Assembly: GCF_004331735.1 (NCBI RefSeq)
Contig: NZ_SJSO01000013.1
Span: 92,848-156,847, forward strand
Length of the DNA stretch: 64,000 nt
Source: Pedobacter psychrodurus
GTDB lineage: Bacteria; Bacteroidota; Bacteroidia; Sphingobacteriales; Sphingobacteriaceae
Direction: 5' to 3'
The notes under the pieces are model-generated. The model saw only the letters and a list, made by a program, of their open reading frames with translations, searched no databases and was not told the DNA's origin. Shown here piece after piece: positions 27,535 to 35,022 of the stretch. Within the stretch, counting starts at the first letter, position 1. The number at the start of each line of letters is the position of its first letter. The position numbers and the translations under genes are program-made.

Positions 27535-27567
27535 GCCGTCCCGATTTCACATCGGGGCGGCTTTTTT
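27535..27567 (+). terminator. Rho-independent terminator of the DUF2911 gene
   Basis: Stem gccgtcccgat (27535-27545) / atcggggcggc (27551-27561) with one G-U pair and a 5-nt loop, followed by six Ts. Confidence 0.9.
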
Positions 27568-27580
27568 ATGCGCTATTTTT

Positions 27581-27839
27581 GAAAATGACTGGCTTGTAAT
27601 TCTTGGCGGTTTGAAGTCCCGCTTTCCATTACAAGTCCTCGCTGCGCTGTGGGCTTTTCATTGCAATCGGGTTTAGAACCAAGGGTTTATGTACCCTGCA
27701 ACCCAACAAATGAAATGCTCCCTCCCTCAATAGCCCCGTTTGCAGCGTTACCCTGCAGCAACGAGGTACGAGGCAGCGAAGCGTAAAAGCGAAAAACGGG
27801 AAGGCACTTCTTATTCTGTACAGGGCTTGCGCTCCAAAA
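27581..27839 (+). repeat. 259-bp dispersed repeat, copy 1
   Basis: The segment opens with gaaaatgactggcttgtaat and closes with cgctccaa. Two further copies of the same length and orientation lie at 33902-34160 and 34187-34445. Conserved blocks include gttaccctgcagcaac and aggcagcgaagcgtaaaagc, and a variable centre with ttcattgcaatcgggttta. No convincing coding frame is shared by all three. It stands upstream of the GH92 gene. Function is unknown. Confidence 0.85.
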
Positions 27840-27953
27840 TAAAAAATCATATTTTGTTAAAGCTTTTTCTCCCCTTTTGTAAAGAACCTAAAACATAATA
27901 TCTACTTCATGTTAAAATACTATTTTAGGGCGATTTAAAAACAAACACAAATA

Positions 27954-30038
27954 ATGAAGCTTTCCGTTAAACTACTGGCATTATTGCCCCTCATTTCATT
28001 AAACGTTTTAGCACAGCAAAAAGAACAGAATTTTTCTGTTAAAACTGCCAGACCTGTAGATCAGGTAAATGTTTTTTTAGGATCTTCAGCAGATCATGGG
28101 CAAATGTCGCCAGCGGCATCGGCTCCATTTAGCATGTTGAGCATAGGCCCTCAAACTTATCCTAAAACGCATACTGGTTACGAATACTTGGCCAAGAAAT
28201 TTGAAGGCTTTACCCACAACCGTTTCGAAGGAGTAGGCTGTCAGGGTTCGGGTGGTAACATTTTCATCAAACCGTTTTTAGGTAGTGATCCGGCGAAGTC
28301 AGAACTGATCAAGACTTCTGAAAAGGCAAGTCCGGGTTACTATGAAGTTGGTTTTGAAAATAAAATTAAAGCCAGTTTTACTGTATTGGGTAAAGCCGGG
28401 AAGCATACCTACCAATTTCCGAAAGGGGCCAAAGGTTTTTATCTCGATTTGGGTTATGCTTTTAACGGTGCTTTTGTAGCCGAATCGCACGAGGTAAACG
28501 GTAATGCTGTAAGCGGGTGGATTACTTCAAAAACAACCTGTGGAGCGGGTAAATATAAATTGTTTTACCATATGGAAATTGACGATAATGTATCGTGGAA
28601 AGTAATCGACGATCATAAAATGATTGCCATGCTTAACGGAGAAGTAACTTCGATAGGAATTAATATTGCACTTTCTGCTGTAAGTGTCGAAGCGGCAAAA
28701 GCTTCTATCAATAAAAATCTGTTCAATGCCGTAAAGGAACAAAGCCAAGCCGATTGGAATACAAACCTTTCTAAAATTGCCGTAAATGGCGATCTGGAAA
28801 GTGCAAAGCTATTCTACTCACTTTTATACCGTACCATGCAATCGCCTTATGTAATTTCTGAGACTGATGGAACATATCGCAATACAAAAGGCGAAATTCA
28901 GAAAGATAAAGAAATCCGCTACAACGGATGGGCCATTTGGGATAACTACCGTACACAATTGCCTTTGCTATCTTTAATAGAACAGGATAGATATGCCGGA
29001 ATGATAAGTTCTATTGCCGATCTCTATAACTCCGGCAAAAAAGATTACGCTGGGCAGAATGAACCTTCTAACACCGTACGTTCTGAACATGCCATTGTAG
29101 TTTTGCTCGATGCTTATCGAAAAGGTTATCCGGTAGATTTTAACAAGATTGCCGATTCGTTAGTGAAAGAAGTAAATGGCCTGGATTATAAATCTCCAGA
29201 TAAAGCTTTAGAATCGAGTTACGATAACTGGGCACTGGCAGAAATCTTCGAAATTTTAAAGAATAAAGAAAAATCAGATTTTTATCACAATAAAGCCTTA
29301 GAATACAAGAAATACTGGAATAAAGATTTTAAAGATATGACCAAAAATGATGTCGACCGCATGCAGGCCCGTGGTTTATACCAGGGTACCATTTGGCAAT
29401 ATCGATGGTTTGTACCTTATGATTTTAAAGGATTAATTGAATTGGACGGAGGAGAGGAATCTTACCTGGCAAAACTTGATGAATTTTTTGCCCGTGATTT
29501 ATACAACCATGCCAATGAACCAGATTTGCAGGTTCCATTGATGTATAATGTAACCAAGTCTGGTTATAAATCGCAATATTGGATGCATCAACTGGCGGCT
29601 GATACGGTAATCCAGAATTATTTTAACGATAACAGCCGAGGAATTGGTAGTTACATCGGTAAAATTTACATGAACCAGCCACATGCTTATTTGCGTACAA
29701 TGGATGATGATGCCGGAGCGATGAGTGCCTGGTATGTATTTGCTGCAAGTGGTTTTTCTCCTGCCTGTGTAGGGTGGCCAATTTATTATTTAAACGTGCC
29801 TTTATTTCCATCGCTAAGTTATAGCCTGCCTAAAGGAAAAACTTTTACCATCGAAACGGAAAATTTTAGCTTGAAAAACAAATACATCAAGGCGGTGTTC
29901 CTCAATGGAAAGCCTTTCAAAAAGAACTATATCACCCAAGAGGATATTAATGCCGGAGGGGTGTTAAAAATCGTTGCTTCGGGTATCCCAGTTAAAATTT
30001 CGGATACGGAAAACTGGATTTCGAATCTTGAAAAATAA
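27954..30038 (+). CDS. GH92-family exo-alpha-mannosidase
   Basis: 694 residues, with a signal peptide (1-21, ending NVLAQ). GH92 features: an N-terminal beta-sandwich with VNVFLGSSADHGQMSPAAS (family: NPFIGT-type opening) and an (alpha/alpha)6 domain with NGWAIWDNYRTQLPLLSL, HANEPDLQVPLMYN (Glu522 is the candidate general acid) and a DDDAGAMSAWYVFAASGFSP block (Asp584-586 region, candidate base). Members are Ca2+-dependent inverting alpha-mannosidases active on N-glycans or yeast mannans. The usual GNEPSHH text is HANEPDL here, so substrate preference may differ. It is not next to a SusCD pair; a 259-bp repeat lies 114 bp upstream. Confidence 0.9.
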   Translation: MKLSVKLLALLPLISLNVLAQQKEQNFSVKTARPVDQVNVFLGSSADHGQMSPAASAPFSMLSIGPQTYPKTHTGYEYLAKKFEGFTHNRFEGVGCQGSGGNIFIKPFLGSDPAKSELIKTSEKASPGYYEVGFENKIKASFTVLGKAGKHTYQFPKGAKGFYLDLGYAFNGAFVAESHEVNGNAVSGWITSKTTCGAGKYKLFYHMEIDDNVSWKVIDDHKMIAMLNGEVTSIGINIALSAVSVEAAKASINKNLFNAVKEQSQADWNTNLSKIAVNGDLESAKLFYSLLYRTMQSPYVISETDGTYRNTKGEIQKDKEIRYNGWAIWDNYRTQLPLLSLIEQDRYAGMISSIADLYNSGKKDYAGQNEPSNTVRSEHAIVVLLDAYRKGYPVDFNKIADSLVKEVNGLDYKSPDKALESSYDNWALAEIFEILKNKEKSDFYHNKALEYKKYWNKDFKDMTKNDVDRMQARGLYQGTIWQYRWFVPYDFKGLIELDGGEESYLAKLDEFFARDLYNHANEPDLQVPLMYNVTKSGYKSQYWMHQLAADTVIQNYFNDNSRGIGSYIGKIYMNQPHAYLRTMDDDAGAMSAWYVFAASGFSPACVGWPIYYLNVPLFPSLSYSLPKGKTFTIETENFSLKNKYIKAVFLNGKPFKKNYITQEDINAGGVLKIVASGIPVKISDTENWISNLEK

Positions 30039-30111
30039 TTTTAAAAAAGTGACAAAAAATAGCAAACTTATTTCAGGTAATCCTGTTGTTGTAGTATAAA
30101 TTTCAAGAATC

Positions 30112-30303
30112 ATGGCACCTTTAAAATTAAGCGAAGAACAAAATGCTACATTAGGCAATAGAAACACATTAGAACAAGTTAACGAACAACCTTTAGCACT
30201 TCACCCAGAAGCCTACAAGGTCAAAGGCCCATCTCCGGATAAGATGAAAACGGTATCATCATCTTTAAGGAATTATGCTCACGGGTTGTACGGGTTGTTG
30301 TAA
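30112..30303 (+). CDS. Small protein of unknown function (63 residues)
   Basis: I do not recognise this protein. It begins MAPLKLSEEQNATLGNRNT, is hydrophilic, has no Cys and no membrane segment, and ends RNYAHGLYGLL. Codon choice resembles the neighbouring genes (TTA Leu, GAA Glu, AAA Lys), and a hairpin with a T run follows 40 bp downstream, both supporting a real gene. It is 73 bp after the GH92 stop. It could be a small regulatory or structural protein. Confidence 0.55.
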   Translation: MAPLKLSEEQNATLGNRNTLEQVNEQPLALHPEAYKVKGPSPDKMKTVSSSLRNYAHGLYGLL

Positions 30304-30340
30304 AACGCCTCCGATAAAATCTCATCATACCAGATTATAT

Positions 30341-30374
30341 AAAGCAGTCAAGATTAAAAAACTTGGCTGCTTTT
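30341..30374 (+). terminator. Rho-independent terminator of the 63-residue gene
   Basis: Arms aaagcagtcaag (30341-30352) and cttggctgcttt (30362-30373) pair over 12 positions with one G-U, leaving a 9-nt A-rich loop, then further Ts. It lies between the small gene and the palindrome at 30383. Confidence 0.75.
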
Positions 30375-30382
30375 GTTTTGAT

Positions 30383-30413
30383 AAGAAGTCAAGTTTTTAA
30401 AACTTGACTTCTT
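30383..30413. repeat. RAYT-flanking palindrome, left copy
   Basis: Perfect 15-bp inverted repeat around a single T: arms aagaagtcaagtttt (30383-30397) and aaaacttgacttctt (30399-30413). An identical sequence lies at the other side of the transposase gene (31134-31166). The left copy begins 6-7 bp before the transposase stop codon. Confidence 0.9.
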
Positions 30414-30419
30414 TGGCAA

Positions 30420-31079
30420 CTATTCCATTTGATGATTGCATACGTAGAAGTATTGGCTTTGAATTTGATGCTGTTTAACAAAATTATTTCTACCATTAAA
30501 AAAATCTAAAACTTCTTCTCTTTTCAATATTGTCTTTTTCTCTGAAAGAATTGTTTGAAAGGATGACCATTTATAATTTTGAAATTCTGTATAAATATTA
30601 TGTTTTAATGTATTAGCGTGTATATAAATAATTAATTGATATAAATGTACTTCATCGCTAATTCTTACCCGTCGAAAAGGATTGACAAATAAAGATCCGG
30701 ACCTGTTATTTTTCTTATTAAATGCCATAGCATAAGCAATGAAAAAATCTTTCATCTGAAATTCCACAGCTTGGTTATAACAGATTTCATTACGCAAATA
30801 TTTTTTCTGATGTGTTTTTAATAAATCTTCACTCAAAGATCTTAAATAAGATTTAAGCTCGTTAGAATTAGTACATTTTACTAAAAAATGCGAGTGATTA
30901 TCCAGGAGGATATACGAATAAGTACTTAAATAACCAGTTGAATATTGAGCGTATTTTTGAAGAAAGTATAATTTGTTTTCTTCGTCTTTAAATAATACCG
31001 AGCCACTAATGGATTTGCAAATGATATGCATAAAATCATTTTCGACGAAATCTTCAATATATTTTTCATTTATTGGCAT
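30420..31079 (-). mobile_element. REP-associated tyrosine transposase (RAYT, Y1 family)
   Basis: 219 residues. The Y1 (HUH) transposase core is visible: the metal-binding His-x-His in LLDNHSHFLVKC (His62, His64) and a candidate nucleophile Tyr116 in FFIAYAMAFNKKNNRSGSLF, followed by IIYIHANTLKHNIY and the NYKWSSFQTIL block typical of REP-associated transposases. These enzymes cut and rejoin single-stranded DNA at palindromic REP hairpins. The gene is bracketed by two copies of a 31-bp palindrome that fit such a role. All expected catalytic residues appear intact, so it may be active. Start ATG 31079. Confidence 0.85.
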
Positions 31080-31133
31080 AAATGAATTTATCGAAATTTC
31101 TTTAGAGCGTCAAATTTTTAATAGTTCAATTTG

Positions 31134-31166
31134 AAAGAAGTCAAGTTTTTAAAACTTGACTTCTTT
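31134..31166. repeat. RAYT-flanking palindrome, right copy
   Basis: Arms aaagaagtcaagtttt (31134-31149) and aaaacttgacttcttt (31151-31166) around a single T. The inner 31 bp are identical to the left copy at 30383-30413. It is 55 bp upstream of the transposase start and runs into the leader of the Nudix gene, where a TTG start at 31156 would lie inside the palindrome. Confidence 0.9.
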
Positions 31167-31191
31167 GAATACAATGCATACCTTACCCTTT

Positions 31192-31650
31192 ATGAAACAA
31201 AGTGCCGGAATATTGCTCTTCAGAAGAAAAGATCAGCAGGTAGAATTTTTTCTGGTTCATCCTGGAGGGCCGTTCTTCGCTAAAAAAGATCTAGGCTTTT
31301 GGACAGTGCCCAAAGGAGAATTAAATGAAGGTGAAGAAGCTTTAGCGGCTGCCATCCGCGAATTTAAAGAGGAAACAGGTCAAATCTTAACTGGCGACTT
31401 CATTGAATTAACACCCGTTGTACAAAAAGGAGGTAAAAAAGTGTGGTGTTGGGCGTTAGAAGGAGAACTTGATCCTTCAGTGGTTGTTAGTAATACTTTC
31501 GAAATAGAATGGCCGCCCCGATCGGGTAAAAAGCAAAGTTTTGCTGAAATAGATAAAGCTGAGTGGTTCGCCTACAGCGATGCTGTTAAATACATCAACG
31601 AAAATCAGATCGCCTTACTCGATGAATTAAAATCCAAACTAAGCCGTTAA
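31192..31650 (+). CDS. Nudix hydrolase
   Basis: 152 residues from ATG 31192 (MKQSAGILLFRRK). The Nudix box is complete: GELNEGEEALAAAIREFKEETG, with its REFKEE metal-binding core. The preceding LVHPGGPFFAKKDLGFWTVPKG is typical of the NTP pyrophosphatase/MutT-like group. It hydrolyses a nucleoside diphosphate linked to another moiety, with Mg2+. An in-frame TTG at 31156 and ATG at 31174 give longer forms; the TTG falls in the palindrome, so I prefer 31192. The 3' end overlaps the convergent alkC pseudogene by 12 bp. Confidence 0.9.
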   Translation: MKQSAGILLFRRKDQQVEFFLVHPGGPFFAKKDLGFWTVPKGELNEGEEALAAAIREFKEETGQILTGDFIELTPVVQKGGKKVWCWALEGELDPSVVVSNTFEIEWPPRSGKKQSFAEIDKAEWFAYSDAVKYINENQIALLDELKSKLSR

Positions 31651-32742
31651 TTCGAAGTGTGAGATTTCCTTTTCGGCACCATTGATGATCATCGAAATCT
31701 GGTGGTCGCCCAAATGAAATTTACGCGTAGTAATCAGCACGAATTTTTGTTTTCGGATAATGTTTATTGTTGCACCTGCAGGGTAAATACGCTCAGAAAT
31801 CTTGTACACTTTTTTAGTGTTCTGTCCATTTTGCTTTTTATAGTAAATGGCATATTCCAATCTCACTTTTTGTTCAGAAGGATTTTCATTGAGAATAGAA
31901 AACGAAAATTCCAGGCTTTCACCGATTTGGATCCGGGGTGTTAAGATTTTGAAATCTTTTAATAAAATCCCTCTGTCATCTAATCCATAATGTTTAAGGA
32001 TATCGGTATGGCCTTGTTTAAGTAATGTGCGGCTACCATGTTTAATAATAGCATCTGTTTCGCTGCCCAGACCCGACCAGTTTTTAGCAACATTTAAAAC
32101 AACCTGAGGGTGATCTTTGGCAATGTCGTTTAAGCTATTGGCAACACTTCGTCTTACATATTCAGATGTATCTGTTTTAAGGTTTTCCAGTATTGGTAAA
32201 ATGGAAGCCGGGTCTTTTTTCAAAAATGGAATGCCCATGGCCTAAGGTAATCGCGGACGACTGCCTTCGCTGGCGAGCCTTCTCACTTTATGGCTTTCGT
32301 GCAACGACCATTGCTGCATTTTTAAAATCATCTTATTTTCGTATTTTAAAATAAAAGGACGAACGGCAAATTCGCAGCTTACAAACTGCGTAACAAATTC
32401 GAGTGCATCAACTGAACCTTCGAAATCATCAATACCATAGGTTTCAATATAATCAGGTAGAAACATGTAGGCCAGGCCATCTTCTCCAATGCCCTGGATC
32501 CTTAATTGTTCGATTGTTTTTTTAATCAGTGCGATCGTTTGAGGATAATCTTCTGGTAAAAAATCGTATAATACCTTTGAGGTATGTTTCATCCGTTCTT
32601 TCAATTCTTTTGATTCAAATTCGGGTGTGAAAATCTTTTTGATAAATTTCCTTTTGTCGAAACCCGGAATGGTAACCGCCAGTACATGGGTTAATCTATC
32701 ATAAAAAGCAGGAGAATATAAATCTTTAAGCAGGCTGGCCAT
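31639..32742 (-). pseudogene. alkC: DNA alkylation repair glycosylase AlkC, broken by one TAG codon
   Basis: Two frames in the same register form one AlkC-type protein. The 5' part (166 residues, MASLLKDLYSPAFYDRLTHV...) ends ...EGSRPRLP and is stopped by TAG at 32244-32242; the next in-frame residues are AMGIPFLKKDP. In relatives the text runs RLPWA, so a TGG to TAG change is the single lesion. The 3' part carries the rest of the HEAT-like domain and a C-terminal Ig-like domain (about 100 residues) known from AlkC glycosylases, which remove N3-methylated bases. Restart at ATG 32238 would yield only a C-terminal fragment. Sequencing error or suppression are alternatives to true inactivation. 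Confidence 0.85.
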
Positions 32743-32854
32743 ATTGCTTGGTAATTAAGTATTGGAATATCAAATGTATAATACGTTGCTAATTTACTAA
32801 AAATATTAGTATTAAAAAGCGACCACCGTGATAATTATTTTATAGTATCATTTT

Positions 32855-32862
32855 TATGTTTG
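32855..32862 (+). promoter_or_regulatory. TAnnTTTG -7 element for the dehydrogenase gene
   Basis: tatgtttg matches the Bacteroidota -7 consensus and lies 55 bp before ATG 32917. No clear -33 element was recognised. Confidence 0.4.
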
Positions 32863-32916
32863 TTTAATAATTTCAGCTTTTTCTTTGGCACATTTGTTTA
32901 TCATAAAAACAACGAA

Positions 32917-33771
32917 ATGAATCATACAAAAATAGGTTGGATCGGGTTAGGGAACATGGGCATCCCGATGGCAGAACAATTGATAAAAGCAGATTATGCA
33001 GTTACGGTTTATAACAGGAGCAAGGGCAAGGAAGCTTCGTTGAAAGAAATGGGTGCATCAATCGCCAAAACACCTAAAGATCTGATTGCAATTACCGATG
33101 TAATAATCGTTATGGTTTCTGATGATGCTGCGATAGAACAAATTTTTAAGGGAGAGGAAGGTCTTTTTAGTGTAGAAACTTCGGGTAAGGTTATCGTCAA
33201 TATGAGCACTGTTTCTCCTTCGATTTCAAAAGGAATGGCGGCGCAGTGTAAAGCAAAAGGAAACCTTTATTTAGACGCACCAGTTTCAGGAAGTGTGAAG
33301 CAGGCAGAAACTGGTCAGTTGGTTATTATGGTGGGTGGTGAAGAAGGCGCATTTGATCAAGTAAAGCCGATTCTTGAGAAAATAGGCAAACTTGCCAAAC
33401 TTGTTGGCGGCAATGGTGCGGGAAACAGTGCAAAACTGGCCATCAATTCGCTTTTGGCTTTATACGCCCAGGGCTTGGCAGAAACCGTTTTGTTTGCCAA
33501 CCAGCAGGGAATTAAAACAGAAGATTTATTGGAGCTCATCAACAATGCAGCCATTGGCAATATTTTTACCAAAATTAAAGGTGATGCCATTATTGCTGAT
33601 CATTACAAAGCTGCTTTCGCCCTTAAACATATTGTAAAAGATCTGAACCTGGCTAAAGCAGAGGGTATTTCATCGCCATTGGCTAAAACTGCATTGAATA
33701 CTTTCGGAGAGGCGGCTGCGAAATATGGAGAAGAGGATATTATTGCAGTAATTAAACAGCTTAAGGAATAA
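32917..33771 (+). CDS. Beta-hydroxyacid dehydrogenase (3-hydroxyisobutyrate dehydrogenase-like)
   Basis: 284 residues from ATG 32917, which directly begins MNHTKIGWIGLGNMGIPMAE with the NAD(P) motif GLGNMG at 10-15; an upstream in-frame ATG at 32860 would add 19 non-conserved residues. Other family blocks are present: DAPVSGSVKQAETGQL (substrate), GGNGAGNSAKLAIN with the catalytic Lys, and KDLNLAKAEG near the end. The family oxidises 3-hydroxyisobutyrate, tartronate semialdehyde or similar beta-hydroxyacids. The GarR/GlxR-like or glyoxylate-reductase-like specificity cannot be decided here. The gene stands alone. Confidence 0.93.
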   Translation: MNHTKIGWIGLGNMGIPMAEQLIKADYAVTVYNRSKGKEASLKEMGASIAKTPKDLIAITDVIIVMVSDDAAIEQIFKGEEGLFSVETSGKVIVNMSTVSPSISKGMAAQCKAKGNLYLDAPVSGSVKQAETGQLVIMVGGEEGAFDQVKPILEKIGKLAKLVGGNGAGNSAKLAINSLLALYAQGLAETVLFANQQGIKTEDLLELINNAAIGNIFTKIKGDAIIADHYKAAFALKHIVKDLNLAKAEGISSPLAKTALNTFGEAAAKYGEEDIIAVIKQLKE

Positions 33772-33901
33772 AGCGACGTTATACTTATAGCTGCTTGTTG
33801 TCATCCTGAGCCTGTCGAAGGATAATAATTTGGTCTATCGGTTGGTGTCTCACCGACCGAAATTAAAGAAGAACCTATTGGGATAATAATGTTTTATGAT
33901 T

Positions 33902-34160
33902 AGAAAATGAGTGGCTTGTGGTTCTTGGAGGGCTTTAGTCCTGCCATTTGCTATAGCTCCGATAGAAAAATCGGAGGCTGTCGCTGCTGTCAGGTTTAGG
34001 AACAATGGTGGGTGCACCAAACAACCCTAAAAATGAAAAACTGTTTTCGCCATCTAGTCCCGGTTGAAGTGTTACCCTGCAGCAACAAGGCACGAGGCAG
34101 CGAAGCGTAAAAGCGTAAAAGGAAAGAGAATTATTGTTTGTACCAGCCTTACGCTCCAAT
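33902..34160 (+). repeat. 259-bp dispersed repeat, copy 2
   Basis: Starts agaaaatgagtggcttgtgg and ends with cgctccaat. It is more diverged than copies 1 and 3, but keeps gttaccctgcagcaac and the aggcagcgaagcgtaaaagc block. It is followed after 26 bp by copy 3. A gtcatcctgagcctgtcgaa motif lies just upstream at about 33800. Nothing else was recognised in 33772-34559. Confidence 0.82.
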
Positions 34161-34186
34161 TATAAGTTGTTCATATATAAAATTAG

Positions 34187-34445
34187 GAAATGAAAGGATT
34201 GTGATTCTTGGCGGTTTGTAGTCCCGCTTTCCATTACAAGTCCTCGATGTGCTGTGGGCTTTTCATTGCAATCGGGTTTAAGAACAAGGGTTTCTGCACC
34301 CTGCAACCCTAAAAAATGAAACACTGTCTTAGCTGCTTAGCCCCGGTTGCAGCGTTACCCTGCAGCAACGAGGTACGAGGCAGCGAAGCGTAAAAGCGTA
34401 AAACGGGAAGGAACTTTTTGTTTTGTACAGGCGTTGCGCTCCAAA
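34187..34445 (+). repeat. 259-bp dispersed repeat, copy 3
   Basis: Same length and orientation as copies 1 and 2. It is nearer to copy 1 (shared cccgctttccattacaagtc and gcttttcattgcaatcgggt) than to its tandem neighbour, so the tandem arrangement did not come from a simple local duplication. It lies 154 bp upstream of the BlaI gene. Confidence 0.85.
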
Positions 34446-34559
34446 TGATAAACATGTTTTTCTTTAGAAAGAAAAACCTTACCAATCTCTTATTAATTTA
34501 TTTTTATTTAAGTCATTTAAAATGAGGTATTTGTATTTTTTTTATAAAAATAAGTAACA

Positions 34560-34595
34560 TAGTATTTGTATCGTACGAAAAACATCGTACCTTTG
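34560..34595 (+). promoter_or_regulatory. Promoter/operator region of the BlaI-M56 operon
   Basis: tagtatttg (34560-34568) and tacctttg (34588-34595) resemble Bacteroidota -7 elements. Between them lie two direct repeats of atcgtac (34570-34576 and 34584-34590), the first within the palindrome tcgtacga. BlaI/MecI repressors bind short dyads of this kind over their own promoter. Position supports autoregulation; the site itself is not proven. Confidence 0.4.
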
Positions 34596-34599
34596 GTTT

Positions 34600-34989
34600 A
34601 TGAAAAGTAATCAAACTGAAAATAATCTGCCCGAACCTACTAAAGCTGAATTAGAAATTCTTCAGGTATTATGGGAATTCGGCCCATCTACAGTTCGGTT
34701 TGTAAACGATAAATTGAACGGGCAAAGAGAGGTGAATTATACATCAACTTTAAAGCAGATGCAGATCTTAACCGAAAAAGGAATATTAAAGCGTGATGAA
34801 AGCCAAATGAAGCACATTTATATTCCGGTTGAGGCAGAAGAAAAAACCAAAGTTCAGTTGTTAGACCGTTTTGTAAATACCTTATATAAAGGATCTGCTT
34901 CACAGTTAATGATGCAGCTTTTGGGTAATGAGAAAACATCTAAACAGGAAATAGAAGAGATTAAGCGGCTATTGGATAGCATGGACTAA
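34600..34989 (+). CDS. BlaI/MecI/CopY-family repressor
   Basis: 129 residues. A winged-helix N-terminus is evident: LPEPTKAELEILQVLWEFG, then REVNYTSTLKQMQILTEKGILKRDE (recognition helix and wing). The C-terminal helices (LLDRFVNTLYKGSASQLMMQLL) form the dimer. Such repressors block promoters until cleaved by a BlaR1/M56 metallopeptidase, which is the next gene (33 bp on). No beta-lactamase lies nearby, so the regulon is probably cell-envelope stress or the operon itself, including the TonB receptor. Confidence 0.95.
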   Translation: MKSNQTENNLPEPTKAELEILQVLWEFGPSTVRFVNDKLNGQREVNYTSTLKQMQILTEKGILKRDESQMKHIYIPVEAEEKTKVQLLDRFVNTLYKGSASQLMMQLLGNEKTSKQEIEEIKRLLDSMD

Positions 34990-35022
34990 TTAATAACAAC
35001 GACTCCTAAAAGAACCACAATA

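Noticed and set aside
27629..27850. Minus-strand frame of 73 codons inside the 259-bp repeat (copy 1), with a similar one at 33935-34159
   Set aside because: The frames share a short block (LRCLVP.CCRVTLQ), but only because they overlap the conserved part of the repeat. Length, Cys-rich composition and missing copy in 34187-34445 argue against a gene.
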